64,000 bases of DNA from Bordetella sp. FB-8 (GTDB lineage Bacteria; Pseudomonadota; Gammaproteobacteria; Burkholderiales; Burkholderiaceae_B). Positions 37,526 to 46,579 of this stretch are shown here, one piece after another. The notes under the pieces are model-generated. The model was given only the letters and a program-made list of their open reading frames with translations. It was not told the DNA's origin and searched no databases. The stretch covers positions 620,001 to 684,000 of the forward strand of contig NZ_KB907784.1 of assembly GCF_000382185.1 (NCBI RefSeq), given 5' to 3'. Position numbers and translations under genes: made by a program. How positions within the stretch are numbered: position 1 is the stretch's first letter; each line of letters starts with the position of its first letter.

Positions 37526-39177
37526 ACGCCGCCACGACGACGCAGCCCGCATGGCAGGCGCTTTTGACGCACTATCGCGACATCGGCAGCATGCATCTGC
37601 GAGAATTTTTCGCTGCGGATCCACAGCGCGGCGCGCGGCTGAACGTGCAAGCCGCGGGACTCTACCTGGACTACTCCAAGAACCGCATTGATGCCGACAC
37701 CATTGGATTGCTGGCCGAGCTGGCGCGCGACTGCGGCCTGGAGCAACGGATCGCCGCCATGTTCCGGGGCGACCCGGTCAACACGACGGAGCGACGCGCG
37801 GCGCTGCACACGGCACTGCGCGCCCCGGCCGGCCGGCCGCTGTGGCGGGACGGCGTTGACATCGTGGCCCAAGTCCATGACCAACTGGACCGCATGGCGC
37901 ACTTCAGCGAACAAATACGCGACGGCCACTGGCTAGGCCACACCAACCGCCGCATCCGGCACGTAATCAACATCGGTATCGGCGGCTCCGACCTAGGGCC
38001 GGTCATGGCCTACGAGGCCTTGCGGCACTATAGCCAGCGCGAGATCGATCTGCGCTTCGTATCGAACGTTGACGGGACTGCGCTGGCCGAAGCCACGCGC
38101 GGCCTGGACGCAGGCGAAACATTGTTCATCGTGTGCTCCAAGAGTTTCCGGACACGGGAGACCTTGTGCAACGCCCATGCCGCGCGCGCCTGGAGCCTGC
38201 GGCAACTGCACACCCCGAATTCAACTGCCCGGCATTTTGCCGCCGTCTCGGCCAATACCGAGGCGACGGCCGCTTTTGGGATCAACCCCGAGCAGACCTT
38301 TGCACTATGGGATTGGGTGGGCGGCCGCTATTCGCTTGCATCGGCCATTGGGCTGTCGACCATGATCGCGATCGGACCTGCGCATTTCCGGGACATGCTG
38401 GCGGGGATGCGGGCCATGGACGAACACTTCCTGCAAGAGCCGGTGGAACACAATATGCCCGCGCTGTTGGGATTGCTGGCGGTGTGGAACAACGACTTCC
38501 TGGGCGCCAGCACCCAGGCGGTGCTGCCTTACGAGCAATATCTGACTCGCCTGCCAGCTTATTTGCAGCAACTGACCATGGAGAGCAACGGCAAGCACGT
38601 CACGCGGGCGGGTCTGCCGGTGCGCGCGAATACCTCGCCCATCGTCTGGGGGGAGCCGGGTACCAATGGCCAGCATTCATTCTTCCAGCTCCTGCACCAA
38701 GGCACGCGTCAAGTGCCGTGCGACTTCATCGGCTTTGGACAGAGCCTCAATCCAAGCACCGCATCAGGCGATCAGCCCGACAACCCGCACGACCTGCTGA
38801 TGGCTAATCTCTTTGCGCAGGCCCAAGCGCTGGCCTTTGGCAAGACCGCGGCCGAGTGGCGCGCCGAGGGCGTCGACGATGCGCTGGTCGCGCATCATGT
38901 CCTGCCGGGCAATCATCCCAGCAACACGATTCTCGCCAGGAAATTGACGCCGCATACGCTCGGCGCGCTGGTGGCAATGTACGAACATAGCGTCTTCACC
39001 CAAGGCGTCATTTGGGACATTGACTCCTTTGACCAATGGGGGGTTGAACTTGGCAAAGTGCTGGCCGACCAGACCGTCAAGGAACTGGCGGGTCCTGACC
39101 TGGCGGACACCCGCCACGACAGCTCCACCCGGACGCTGATCCGGCGCTATCGCCAGCTAAATGAGGTGCTGCCATGA
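37522..39177 (+). CDS. pgi: Glucose-6-phosphate isomerase
   Basis: 551 residues with the family signatures: [46 protein letters not shown], the SIS region and [25 protein letters not shown], which carries the active-site Lys. It interconverts glucose 6-phosphate and fructose 6-phosphate. Starts in an ATGA with tal and ends in an ATGA with the pgm remnant. One odd point is [20 protein letters not shown] where most enzymes have SKTFTTQET. Confidence 0.95.
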   Translation: MNAATTTQPAWQALLTHYRDIGSMHLREFFAADPQRGARLNVQAAGLYLDYSKNRIDADTIGLLAELARDCGLEQRIAAMFRGDPVNTTERRAALHTALRAPAGRPLWRDGVDIVAQVHDQLDRMAHFSEQIRDGHWLGHTNRRIRHVINIGIGGSDLGPVMAYEALRHYSQREIDLRFVSNVDGTALAEATRGLDAGETLFIVCSKSFRTRETLCNAHAARAWSLRQLHTPNSTARHFAAVSANTEATAAFGINPEQTFALWDWVGGRYSLASAIGLSTMIAIGPAHFRDMLAGMRAMDEHFLQEPVEHNMPALLGLLAVWNNDFLGASTQAVLPYEQYLTRLPAYLQQLTMESNGKHVTRAGLPVRANTSPIVWGEPGTNGQHSFFQLLHQGTRQVPCDFIGFGQSLNPSTASGDQPDNPHDLLMANLFAQAQALAFGKTAAEWRAEGVDDALVAHHVLPGNHPSNTILARKLTPHTLGALVAMYEHSVFTQGVIWDIDSFDQWGVELGKVLADQTVKELAGPDLADTRHDSSTRTLIRRYRQLNEVLP

Positions 39178-39380
39178 TCTCGCCCCAAAATAAAACGTCA
39201 AAAAAGTCCGGAATGAGTCTGCATATCGGCCCACTGGCCGGAAAGCCCGCGGTCTCGCATGCGCTCGTGCGTCGCAACCGGGAGATCGGTCCGGCGCGAG
39301 GCCACGCCGGCGGCATTATGGTCACGCCATCTCATAGCCCGCCGCACGACGGCAGCCTACTTCCGAGCGACTCGCCGTGA
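39174..39380 (+). pseudogene. Phosphoglucomutase remnant kept as a 68-codon ORF
   Basis: The frame encodes MSLHIGPLAGKPA, which is the extreme N-terminus of alpha-phosphoglucomutase (MSIHPLAGKPA), joined directly to VSHALVRRNRE and GGIMVTPSHSPPHDGS. In intact Pgm the second block (VSHAIL.YN..., GIVITPSHNPPEDGG) lies about 120 residues later and carries the catalytic serine loop. So there is an internal deletion plus loss of the C-terminal 80%. The ORF is still open, starts in ATGA with pgi and ends in GTGA with the next gene. It cannot be an active mutase. Confidence 0.8.
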
Positions 39381-40693
39381 GCGCATTGCCAAGACCCGAA
39401 CCCTGCGGTTGGGACGCGGCCGACGAAAGCCTGATCGAGACTTTGCAACGCGCCGCTTTTGACTACTTTGTCGCCTACGCCGAACCTATGCGCGGACTCG
39501 TGGCGGACACGTCGCGTCCTGACTCGCACACCAGTATCGCCGTGGTCGGCCTTGCTCTGTCGGCCTATCCCGTCGGGGTTGAACGCGGCTGGATGCCGCG
39601 CGAACAGGCCGTAAAGCGAAGCTTGGCGGCGCTGCGCTTTTTCATGAGTAGCGACCAGAGCGGAACACCCGACTCGACCGGCTGCCACGGGTTGTACTTC
39701 CACTTTCTACACATGGACAGCGGACGGCGCGCATGGCGCTCCGAACTGTCGCTCATCGACAGTGCATTGCTGATCGCCGGGATGCTAACCGCGGCGGCGT
39801 ATTTCACCGCGCCAGATAAGGACGAGACCGAGGTGCGCGCCCTTGCGGACGCCCTGTACCGTCGCGTCAATTGGCGCTGGGCCCAGCCCGAGGGCGCTGC
39901 CGTCGCGCAAGGCTGGCGGCCGGAGAGCGGATTTCTGCACTATGGATGGCAGGGATACAGCGAAGCCTTTCTTATCTACGTGCTGGGACTCGGATCCCCC
40001 ACCCATGCCCTGAGCCATAGCAGCTTCGAAGCCTGGACCCTGACCTATCAGTGGGAGAACCTGTATGGCGTCGACTACTTGTACGCCGGCCCCTTGTTCA
40101 TCCATCAGTTCTCGCACGCCTGGATCGACTTTCGCGGCATCCGGGACCGCTTTATGCGCGATAAGCGCTGCGACTATTTTGAAAACAGCCGTCGGGCAAT
40201 CCAGGTGCAACGCGAATACGCCAGCCGCAACCCACATAACTTCAACGGCTTGGACGAAGACCATTGGGGACTTTCCGCAGGCGATGGGCCAAGCTCGCCG
40301 CCACAAGCGGTCTGCGGGCGGCGCCAGACTTTCTATGGCTATGCCGCCCGAGGGGCGCCCTGGGGACCGGACGACGGCACTTTCTCACCAGCCGCCGTTC
40401 TGGCGTCTATCGTCTTTGCGCCCGAGGTGGTGCTTCGCGCGTTGCACAGGCGGATGAGCGACCTGAGCGTCTGCACGCGTGCAAGTGGCTCGAATGCGAC
40501 GGTACGTACGCCGTTGGGCCACGACTGGGTTTCCGACTGCGAATTCGGACTTGATCAGGGCATGATCGTCCTGATGATCGAGAATTTTCGCTCGGGAATG
40601 ATCTGGCGGCTATTGCGAGGCGTGCCTTGCGTGCGAACAGGTCTGCAACGTGCGGGCTTTCGGGGCGGCTGGCTGACCACGGCGCAGGCATGA
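39377..40693 (+). CDS. Glucoamylase-like/GH144-type glucan hydrolase
   Basis: 438 residues starting at GTG in a GTGA overlap. It matches the glycoamylase-like family (PF10091; GH144 includes endo-beta-1,2-glucanases): RAAFDYFVAYAEP.RGLVADTSRPD, SIAVVGLALSAYPVGVERGWM, HFLHMDSGRR, ELSLIDSALLIAGML, FLHYGWQGYSEAFLIYVLGLGSP, GPLFIHQFSHAWIDFRGIRD and NPHNFNGLDEDHWGLSAGDGP. No signal peptide is visible, so it appears cytoplasmic. Together with the GH94 relic it suggests a lost link to beta-1,2-glucan use; alpha-glucan is also possible. Confidence 0.8.
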   Translation: MSALPRPEPCGWDAADESLIETLQRAAFDYFVAYAEPMRGLVADTSRPDSHTSIAVVGLALSAYPVGVERGWMPREQAVKRSLAALRFFMSSDQSGTPDSTGCHGLYFHFLHMDSGRRAWRSELSLIDSALLIAGMLTAAAYFTAPDKDETEVRALADALYRRVNWRWAQPEGAAVAQGWRPESGFLHYGWQGYSEAFLIYVLGLGSPTHALSHSSFEAWTLTYQWENLYGVDYLYAGPLFIHQFSHAWIDFRGIRDRFMRDKRCDYFENSRRAIQVQREYASRNPHNFNGLDEDHWGLSAGDGPSSPPQAVCGRRQTFYGYAARGAPWGPDDGTFSPAAVLASIVFAPEVVLRALHRRMSDLSVCTRASGSNATVRTPLGHDWVSDCEFGLDQGMIVLMIENFRSGMIWRLLRGVPCVRTGLQRAGFRGGWLTTAQA

Positions 40694-42198
40694 TGATCAA
40701 CGCGCAACCGCCAGGCTGGCGCAACCCGCGCCCCCCCGCCAGATACCGATTCCTGGTGATAGGCGGCGGACCCGCCGGCTTGATGGCGGCGCGCACCGCG
40801 GCCGCAATGGGCGCGCGCGTGGCATTGATCGAAGCCCATCTTATCGGAGGCATCAGCGCCAACAACGGCTGCATACCATCCAAGACGCTCATCCGCACCG
40901 CACAAGCGTATGCCATGATGCGCGAGGCGCCACGCTATGGCGCACTCCGTCCTTGCGAAATTTCCGTCGATTTTCCTGCCGCAATGGTTCGCATGCGGCG
41001 CATCCGCGAACGGCTCGTCCGGATCGACTCTCCCGCAAAGTTGGCTGCCGCCGGCATCGACCTGTACTTTGGCCATGCACACTTCGTTGGCCCGGACTCG
41101 GTCGATGTCGACGGCATCAAACTGCGCTTTGGCAAGGCCCTGATCGCTACAGGCTCGCGCGCAATGCTGCCAGAAATCGAAGGGCTGGAGAAAGCCGGCT
41201 TCCTCAACAATGAAACAATCTTCGATCTGCAGGAGTTGCCGGCCAGCCTGCTTGTCGTCGGCGGCGGGCCGCTGGGGTGCGAACTCGCGCAAGCCTTCGC
41301 CCGCTTTGGCACCCGAACATTGATCTCGCACCGCGAACCGCTCTTTCTTCCGGCCGAGGAACGCGACGCCGCGCAAATGGTCTCGGATGCGCTCGCCCGC
41401 GATGGCGTGGAAATTCACCTGAACAGTCAGCCCACGCGAGTACGCGAACAAGACGGCCGCAAACATGTGGATCTATTGAACGAAGGCAACACCGCAACGA
41501 CCGTGGTGGACCATATCCTGACCGGCATCGGCCGCCTGCCGGCCGTAGAGGGGCTCTGTCTTGCCGCAGCCGGAATTCAGTACGATGAGGTCACGGGAAT
41601 TCATGTGGACGATTTTCTGCGTACCAGCAATTCACACGTATACGCCGCAGGCGACGTTTGCCTGAAGTTCCGGTTTACGAATACCGCTGAAGCGTCTGCC
41701 CGCATCGTGGTCCACAACGCGTTGCTCTTCGGGCGCCAGCGGCTAAGCGCTCTGACCGTGCCCTGGTGCACCCATACCGATCCGCAGGTCGCACACGTTG
41801 GGCTTTACGTAAAAGAAGCGAGAGAACGAAACATCCCCGTCAAAACCTTCACTGTGCCCATGCATGATGTCGACCGGGCAATCACCGACGGGGCCGAGGA
41901 CGGGTTCGTGAAAATACACGTCCGGGAGGGAACGGACCAAATCCTCGGCGCGACTATTGTGGGCCGCGGCGCAGCGGAGATGATTAACGTCGTGTCACTG
42001 GCAATGGTTGCCGGAGTCGGCCTGTGCCGCCTTGCAAGTGTCATCCACGCGTATCCCACACAAGGCGAAGCCGTCCGGCAGGCAGCGCAAGCCTGCGCCG
42101 ACACGTTAATGTCGCCCCTGCTTGTCGGGATTCGCAGGTGGTGGCTAAAAGCGCGCGATGCCCCACAGCGTGCGGCGCGATCCGGTCAAACATCCTAA
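40690..42198 (+). CDS. Pyridine nucleotide-disulfide oxidoreductase-like flavoprotein with one redox Cys missing
   Basis: 502 residues of the mercuric reductase/lipoamide dehydrogenase-like group: FLVIGGGPAGLMAARTAAAMG, LLVVGGGPLGCELAQAFARFG, VYAAGDVCLKFRFT, and a C-terminal dimer domain with VIHAYPTQGEAVRQAA. The redox motif reads GGISANNGCIPSK where the family has GG(T/D)C..(V/Y)GC.PSK, so the first Cys is Ser and the disulfide cannot form. It may use a single Cys or act as a plain NAD(P)H oxidase. It overlaps the upstream gene in ATGA and ends the operon. Confidence 0.88.
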   Translation: MMINAQPPGWRNPRPPARYRFLVIGGGPAGLMAARTAAAMGARVALIEAHLIGGISANNGCIPSKTLIRTAQAYAMMREAPRYGALRPCEISVDFPAAMVRMRRIRERLVRIDSPAKLAAAGIDLYFGHAHFVGPDSVDVDGIKLRFGKALIATGSRAMLPEIEGLEKAGFLNNETIFDLQELPASLLVVGGGPLGCELAQAFARFGTRTLISHREPLFLPAEERDAAQMVSDALARDGVEIHLNSQPTRVREQDGRKHVDLLNEGNTATTVVDHILTGIGRLPAVEGLCLAAAGIQYDEVTGIHVDDFLRTSNSHVYAAGDVCLKFRFTNTAEASARIVVHNALLFGRQRLSALTVPWCTHTDPQVAHVGLYVKEARERNIPVKTFTVPMHDVDRAITDGAEDGFVKIHVREGTDQILGATIVGRGAAEMINVVSLAMVAGVGLCRLASVIHAYPTQGEAVRQAAQACADTLMSPLLVGIRRWWLKARDAPQRAARSGQTS

Positions 42199-42290
42199 AC
42201 ACCCACTGCCGCACCGGCCTTTCAACTGCAAAGACGGCTCGAGGCTGATCGCAGATGCCTACATGGCACCTACAGGAGACCAAAAGCAAA

Positions 42291-42316
42291 TGGGCCAACC
42301 CCGAAGAGTTGGCCCA
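42291..42316 (+). terminator. Hairpin after sugar-phosphate operon
   Basis: TGGGCCAAC and GTTGGCCCA form a perfect 9-bp stem with an 8-base loop, 92 bases after the last stop of the operon. No U-tract follows. Confidence 0.5.
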
Positions 42317-42327
42317 AGTGCTTGAAG

Positions 42328-42474
42328 TCATTTTCCGCCATTTTCCGCATCGATTTGCGGCAAATGGCGGCAAGGCTTCGGACGCCTCAGAAACGCCTGA
42401 CCGTATTCTCGCGACCTACCGGCGAGTCCTGCAATCGACGCTGCATACAGCAGCACCCACTTCAATTTCACCAT
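42328..42474 (-). CDS. Small frame with export-like N-terminus, possibly truncated
   Basis: 48 codons starting MVKLKWVLLYAASIAGLAG, which looks like a signal peptide, then a basic tail of different character. The start overlaps the end of the small frame at 42468-42638. A signal peptide followed at once by unrelated-looking sequence suggests a gene cut by a deletion near the cleavage point. I do not recognise the family. Confidence 0.3.
   Translation of the reverse strand: MVKLKWVLLYAASIAGLAGRSREYGQAFLRRPKPCRHLPQIDAENGGK
42335..42370. repeat. Imperfect 15-bp inverted repeat
   Basis: CCGCCATTTTCCGCA and TGCGGCAAATGGCGG pair at 14 of 15 positions with a 6-base loop. Being next to the hairpin at 42291-42316, it may be part of a bidirectional termination region at the island junction. 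Confidence 0.6.
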
Positions 42475-42638
42475 GTCGTCGCACGCGGCTGCTGGCTGCC
42501 CGTTTGCCTTTCCTGCTGCATGGCCTGTCGAGCGCGCTCCCGCGCTTTGCTTGGCGCACGGCGCAGCGCCGCCTCGGTACCTTGCTGAAGCGAACTGGTG
42601 ATATTTTTCGCGTTAATGGTGGAGACTGTTTCGTTCAC
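42468..42638 (-). CDS. Small charged protein, unrecognised
   Basis: 56 codons from GTG 42638 with GAGG upstream: begins MNETVSTINAKNITSSLQQG and continues with an Arg/Gln-rich helical stretch (RAPSKARERARQAMQQERQ). Its stop overlaps the next small frame. It lies in a junction zone between the sugar-phosphate operon and the Fic remnant, so it may be debris of a mobile element. Confidence 0.3.
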   Translation of the reverse strand: MNETVSTINAKNITSSLQQGTEAALRRAPSKARERARQAMQQERQTGSQQPRATTW

Positions 42639-42682
42639 GGCATTTCCTCGCGGTGGCCCTGCTCCAGCAAGTTAGCGGAGTC

Positions 42683-43007
42683 CGCTTGTCGATGTATTGG
42701 GCGAAATTACGGGCAACGACCTCCTCGGCACGCGCCACCTGCCCATCAATGAGCCGTGGCCTTGCACGATGATGGCGATGAGCGAATTCAGTTTCGATTG
42801 ACGCATATCCAGCCAAGTTTCGAGTTCACGCACTGTCTGGTCATGGCTGCGGAGGTACTCCACTTCGGAAACCAAGTCTTCCTCTACGCAAAGCTTGCAG
42901 CACTGGAGCACGAATTCGCAAATCTCAGTGGCGCCAAAGTAGGCGTAGAGCCACAGTGGCTGGGGTAACGTCACACGCAGAGTGGCGCTGTCGCTGTCCA
43001 ACTGGTA
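42683..43007 (-). pseudogene. Fic-family C-terminal remnant
   Basis: About 325 bases closely match the 3' part of the complete fic gene at 52384-52750 in the same orientation. Translation shows LDSDSATLRV, WLYAYFGATEICEFVLQCCKLC and ELETWLDMRQSKLNSLIAIIVQGHG. Relative to the complete copy it has lost 37 bases near 42751, which shifts the frame before RAEEVVARNFAQYIDKR. The Fic catalytic domain is missing. Homology ends sharply at 43007. Confidence 0.85.
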
Positions 43008-43033
43008 TGTTGAGGCGCATTTAAAACTGACCA
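43008..43033. mobile_element. Possible IS21-like terminal sequence
   Basis: Immediately where Fic homology stops, the sequence begins TGTTGAGGCGCATTTAAAAC and continues TGACCA. The TG start and the CATTTAAAACTGACC core look like ends of IS21-family elements as I remember them. No transposase or second end is seen, so this is only a candidate relic. Confidence 0.3.
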
Positions 43034-43041
43034 GACAGCTT

Positions 43042-44844
43042 TCAGTGGCTGTCGCGAGGAATACCCTGAGTCTGCGCTATTTTCTGATAGGCGACAGCGG
43101 GTTCCAACACTGCGCCTGTATCCATTTGCCCGATGATCCCGCGCTGGATTTCCTGCCAGGGTGTTTGATGGGCCGGATACGCGTAGCCGCCGGCTGCCTC
43201 CAGCGCCTTGCGGCGTGCCGCCAACTCTTCGTCCGAAATCAGCATGTCGGCGCGACCCTTCCGCAAATCGATGCGCACGCGATCTCCCGTGCGCAACAAG
43301 GCTAGCCCGCCCCCCACCGCGGCTTCGGGCGAAGCATTGAGAATAGAAGGCGATCCCGAGGTTCCCGACTGACGGCCATCGCCCACACAGGGCAGCTCTT
43401 TGATGCCCGATTTGATCAGGTAGTCCGGCGCGCGCATATTCACGACTTCGGCCGTTCCCGGATAACCGATAGGGCCGGCGCCGCGCATGAACAAGATACA
43501 GTCGGCATCTATCTTCAATGCTGGATCGTCGATACGCGCGTGATACTCCTCAGGCCCGTCGAAAACAATCGCGCGCCCTTCAAAAGCATCCGGATCATCA
43601 GGATTGGAAAGATAGCGGGCGTGGAACGCATCTGAAATAACGCTCGCCTTCATGATGGCGGAGGTAAAGAGGTTGCCGCGCAAAACACGAAATCCCGCCT
43701 TGGGCTTCAAAGGCTGCTCGAAAGGCCGAATCACTTCCCGGCTCATGATCTCGGCGTCTCGGCAATTCTCGCCCAGGGTGCGGCCGTTCGCCGTCAGCGC
43801 CGCTTCATGAATCAAGCCATGCCGCATCAACTGATTCACGACTGCCGGCACACCGCCGGCGTGATAGTAATCCTCGCCCAGATATTCACCTGCGGGCTGC
43901 AGATTAACGAGCAACGGAATATCTTCTCCATAGGTCTGCCAATCGTCGACGGAAAGCTCGACGCCGATATGGCGGGCCAGCGCGTTCAGATGTATCGGCG
44001 CATTGGTGGAACCGCCGATGGCGGAGTTCACCCGAACCGCGTTGATGAAGGCTTCCCGGGTAAGGATGTCGGAGGGCTTCAAGTCCTCCTTGACCATTTC
44101 GACGATGCGCAGGCCGGTCAGATAGGCCATCTCCTGCCGGTCCCTGTAAGGGGCCGGAATCGCAGCCGAGCCGGGCAATTGCATGCCAAGCACCTCGGCC
44201 AGGGAATTCATCGTCGTTGCCGTGCCCATGGTGTTGCAATAGCCTGTGGACGGGGCGGAGGACGCAACGAGTTTGATGAAGCCCGCTTCGTCGATTTCCT
44301 GCTTGGCCAGCAATTCCCGCGCTTTCCAGACGATGGTGCCCGAGCCGGTACGCTCGCCTCGGAACCAGCCATTCAACATCGGACCGACGGACAGGGCAAT
44401 GGCCGGGATATTCACCGTCGCCGCGGCCATCAGGCAGGCGGGCGTCGTTTTGTCACAACCGATCGTCAACACCACGCCATCGAGCGGATATCCATACAAC
44501 AATTCTACGAGTCCCAGATAGGCGAGGTTCCGATCCAACCCGGGCGCTGGCCGCTTGCCGGTTTCCTGGATGGGATGCACGGGAAATTCCAGCGCAACGC
44601 CGCCCGCCTCGTAAATGCCCTCCCTGATTCGCTTGGCCAACTCGAGATGATGCCGGTTGCAGGGAGAAAGATCAGAGCCCGTTTGTGCAATGCCGATAAT
44701 GGGTCGGCCATCTTGCAGCTCTTTTTGGCTGATACCGAAATTCATGTAACGCTCGATATGCAGCGCCGTCATATCGGGATTCGATCCATTGTCGAACCAG
44801 GCGCGAGACCGTAGCGTCGGCTTGGAGAGAGGCTTGGTGGTCAT
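43042..44844 (-). CDS. IlvD/Edd-family sugar-acid dehydratase, probable L-arabonate dehydratase
   Basis: 600 residues. The family signature for sugar-acid dehydratases is clear: [42 protein letters not shown], the cluster cysteines in [41 protein letters not shown] and [15 protein letters not shown]. It would turn L-arabonate (or D-xylonate) into the 2-keto-3-deoxy acid. ATG 44844 is chosen since the family begins with LRSR.WF. The neighbouring lyase of the arabinose type supports L-arabonate. Confidence 0.9.
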   Translation of the reverse strand: MTTKPLSKPTLRSRAWFDNGSNPDMTALHIERYMNFGISQKELQDGRPIIGIAQTGSDLSPCNRHHLELAKRIREGIYEAGGVALEFPVHPIQETGKRPAPGLDRNLAYLGLVELLYGYPLDGVVLTIGCDKTTPACLMAAATVNIPAIALSVGPMLNGWFRGERTGSGTIVWKARELLAKQEIDEAGFIKLVASSAPSTGYCNTMGTATTMNSLAEVLGMQLPGSAAIPAPYRDRQEMAYLTGLRIVEMVKEDLKPSDILTREAFINAVRVNSAIGGSTNAPIHLNALARHIGVELSVDDWQTYGEDIPLLVNLQPAGEYLGEDYYHAGGVPAVVNQLMRHGLIHEAALTANGRTLGENCRDAEIMSREVIRPFEQPLKPKAGFRVLRGNLFTSAIMKASVISDAFHARYLSNPDDPDAFEGRAIVFDGPEEYHARIDDPALKIDADCILFMRGAGPIGYPGTAEVVNMRAPDYLIKSGIKELPCVGDGRQSGTSGSPSILNASPEAAVGGGLALLRTGDRVRIDLRKGRADMLISDEELAARRKALEAAGGYAYPAHQTPWQEIQRGIIGQMDTGAVLEPAVAYQKIAQTQGIPRDSH

Positions 44845-44902
44845 GATGTTTTTTAGCTCGTTAAAAATGCAGGACAGCGCGATGGCGGATTCACCCCGGA
44901 TA

Positions 44903-45823
44903 TCAACGCCCCCAGCGCAGAACCAGTGGATCCAGGAGCCGCGCCAGTTCAATCAGTCCGGCACGGGTATCCGGGTGCACAGGCTGCAGTGGATGACGCA
45001 CGGTTTCATGCCGGATCACGCCACCTTCTTTCATCAGAATTTTGCAGGTCGCAAGCCCGCATTGCCGATTCTCGAAATTGATCAGTGGCAGCCAGCGCGC
45101 ATAAGCCTGCAGCGCCGCGGCGCGGTTGCCGGCAAAATAGGCATCGACAATCTGGCGAATCCCGTCGGGATAAGCTCCGCCGGTCATCGCTCCCGTGGCC
45201 CCGGCATCGAGATCGGCCATCAGCGTGATCGCCTCTTCACCATCCCAGGGGCCGATGACGGCCTCGCCGCCGGCCTCGATCAGAGCGCGCAGTTTGGCTG
45301 CCGCCTGAGGCACTTCGATCTTGAAATAGGCGAGGTTCTCGATCTCTCTGGCCATTGTTGAAAGAAGGGATACGGATAGCGGCGTCCCGGCCACCGGCGC
45401 ATCCTGGACCATGATCGGGATCGAGATGGCATCGGAAACCGCCCGATAAAATTGCGCAATCGCGTGTTCCGAAACGCGGAAGGTCGCGCCGTGATAAGGC
45501 GGCATGACCATCACCATCGCAGCGCCCAGTTCCTGAGCCCGGCGAGAACGCTCAGCACAGACTGCGCTGCTGAAATGGCTGGTGGTGACTATGACCGGTA
45601 CGCGTCCGGCCACATGTTCCAGCACCGTCTCCATGACCTGATCGCGCTCTGCGTCGGTCAGTACGAATTGTTCGGAAAAGTTGGCCAGTATGCAGATACC
45701 GTGCGATCCCGCATCGATCATGAAATCGATTGCGCGTCTTTGTCCGTCCAGGTCCAAGGCGCCGGTCTCGTCGAATATGGTGGGGGCGACGGGAAACACC
45801 CCTTTGTAGTGCGGCGCCGTCAT
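44903..45823 (-). CDS. DapA-family L-2-keto-3-deoxyarabonate dehydratase
   Basis: 306 residues. Matches the branch that dehydrates L-2-keto-3-deoxyarabonate to 2-oxoglutarate semialdehyde: [81 protein letters not shown], the Schiff-base Lys in LAYFKIEVP, and [26 protein letters not shown]. The combination with an IlvD-type enzyme defines the Rhizobium/Azospirillum non-phosphorylative arabinose route. ATGA overlap with the ABC ATPase gene upstream. Confidence 0.88.
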   Translation of the reverse strand: MTAPHYKGVFPVAPTIFDETGALDLDGQRRAIDFMIDAGSHGICILANFSEQFVLTDAERDQVMETVLEHVAGRVPVIVTTSHFSSAVCAERSRRAQELGAAMVMVMPPYHGATFRVSEHAIAQFYRAVSDAISIPIMVQDAPVAGTPLSVSLLSTMAREIENLAYFKIEVPQAAAKLRALIEAGGEAVIGPWDGEEAITLMADLDAGATGAMTGGAYPDGIRQIVDAYFAGNRAAALQAYARWLPLINFENRQCGLATCKILMKEGGVIRHETVRHPLQPVHPDTRAGLIELARLLDPLVLRWGR

Positions 45824-46578
45824 TGTGCAGCGGCGCGATATTCGCGCTTGACGACGTCGAGCAGCTCGAGCACCGACGTATCGGCCGACCGTCCCTCATA
45901 GGTGCAGGTACCGCGTTGAACCATCATGACGTGATCGGCGACATCCAAGGTCTGCGCGTAGTTGTGCGCAATCATGATCATCGAAACATCTCCCCGCGCC
46001 TTGAGCCGCTCGATCAATGCAATGATCATGCTCGCTTCTCGCGCGCCCATCGCTGCCAGCGGTTCATCGAGCAGAAGCACGCGCGCATTCGATGAAACGG
46101 CGCGCGCGATGGCGATGGCCTGGCGCTGTCCGCCCGATAGCATGCCCACTTCCTCGTCCACCGACGGCACCGTCACGCCGATATCCTCCAACGCAGCCTC
46201 GGCGCGTTTACGCATGGCCTTATGGTCGAGAAACGGCGTGCAACCGTGGCGAAGTTCGCGATTGAGGAACATATTGTGATAAACGGAGAGGGTGTTTACC
46301 AGCGCAAGATCCTGGTAGACACACTCGATGCCGAACAAGCGCGCGTGGTCCACCGACGTGAACGAAACAGGTTGGCCATTGATGAAAAGCCCGCCGGTCG
46401 TCGGCGCGTGATAGCCCGACAATATCTTCATCAAAGTTGATTTTCCCGCGCCGTTGTCGCCGAGAATGCCCAGCATTTCGCCCGGCTTGAGCTTCAGAGA
46501 AATTCCATGCAGCGCTTGTATGCGTCCGAACCGCTTGGTGACGTCGCGCGCTTCCAGAGCATAGGTGGTGTCGTTCAT
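45820..46578 (-). CDS. Sugar ABC transporter ATP-binding protein (single-domain)
   Basis: 252 residues: Walker A GDNGAGKSTLMKIL, Q-loop VYQDLAL, signature LSGGQRQAIAIARAV, Walker B LLLDEPLAAMG and switch His MIMIAHNY. This is the carbohydrate uptake type 2 class, of the half-length FrcA/XylG-like form with one nucleotide-binding domain. It energises the adjacent permease and binding protein. Confidence 0.92.
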   Translation of the reverse strand: MNDTTYALEARDVTKRFGRIQALHGISLKLKPGEMLGILGDNGAGKSTLMKILSGYHAPTTGGLFINGQPVSFTSVDHARLFGIECVYQDLALVNTLSVYHNMFLNRELRHGCTPFLDHKAMRKRAEAALEDIGVTVPSVDEEVGMLSGGQRQAIAIARAVSSNARVLLLDEPLAAMGAREASMIIALIERLKARGDVSMIMIAHNYAQTLDVADHVMMVQRGTCTYEGRSADTSVLELLDVVKREYRAAAQ

Positions 46579-46579
46579 T

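Noticed and set aside
42255..42752. 165-codon plus-strand frame in the junction region
   Set aside because: It runs across the hairpins and antisense to the fic remnant, and has no recognisable domain.
43042..44844. Dihydroxy-acid dehydratase (ilvD) of branched-chain synthesis
   Set aside because: The sequence follows the sugar-acid dehydratase branch and the neighbours are sugar genes.
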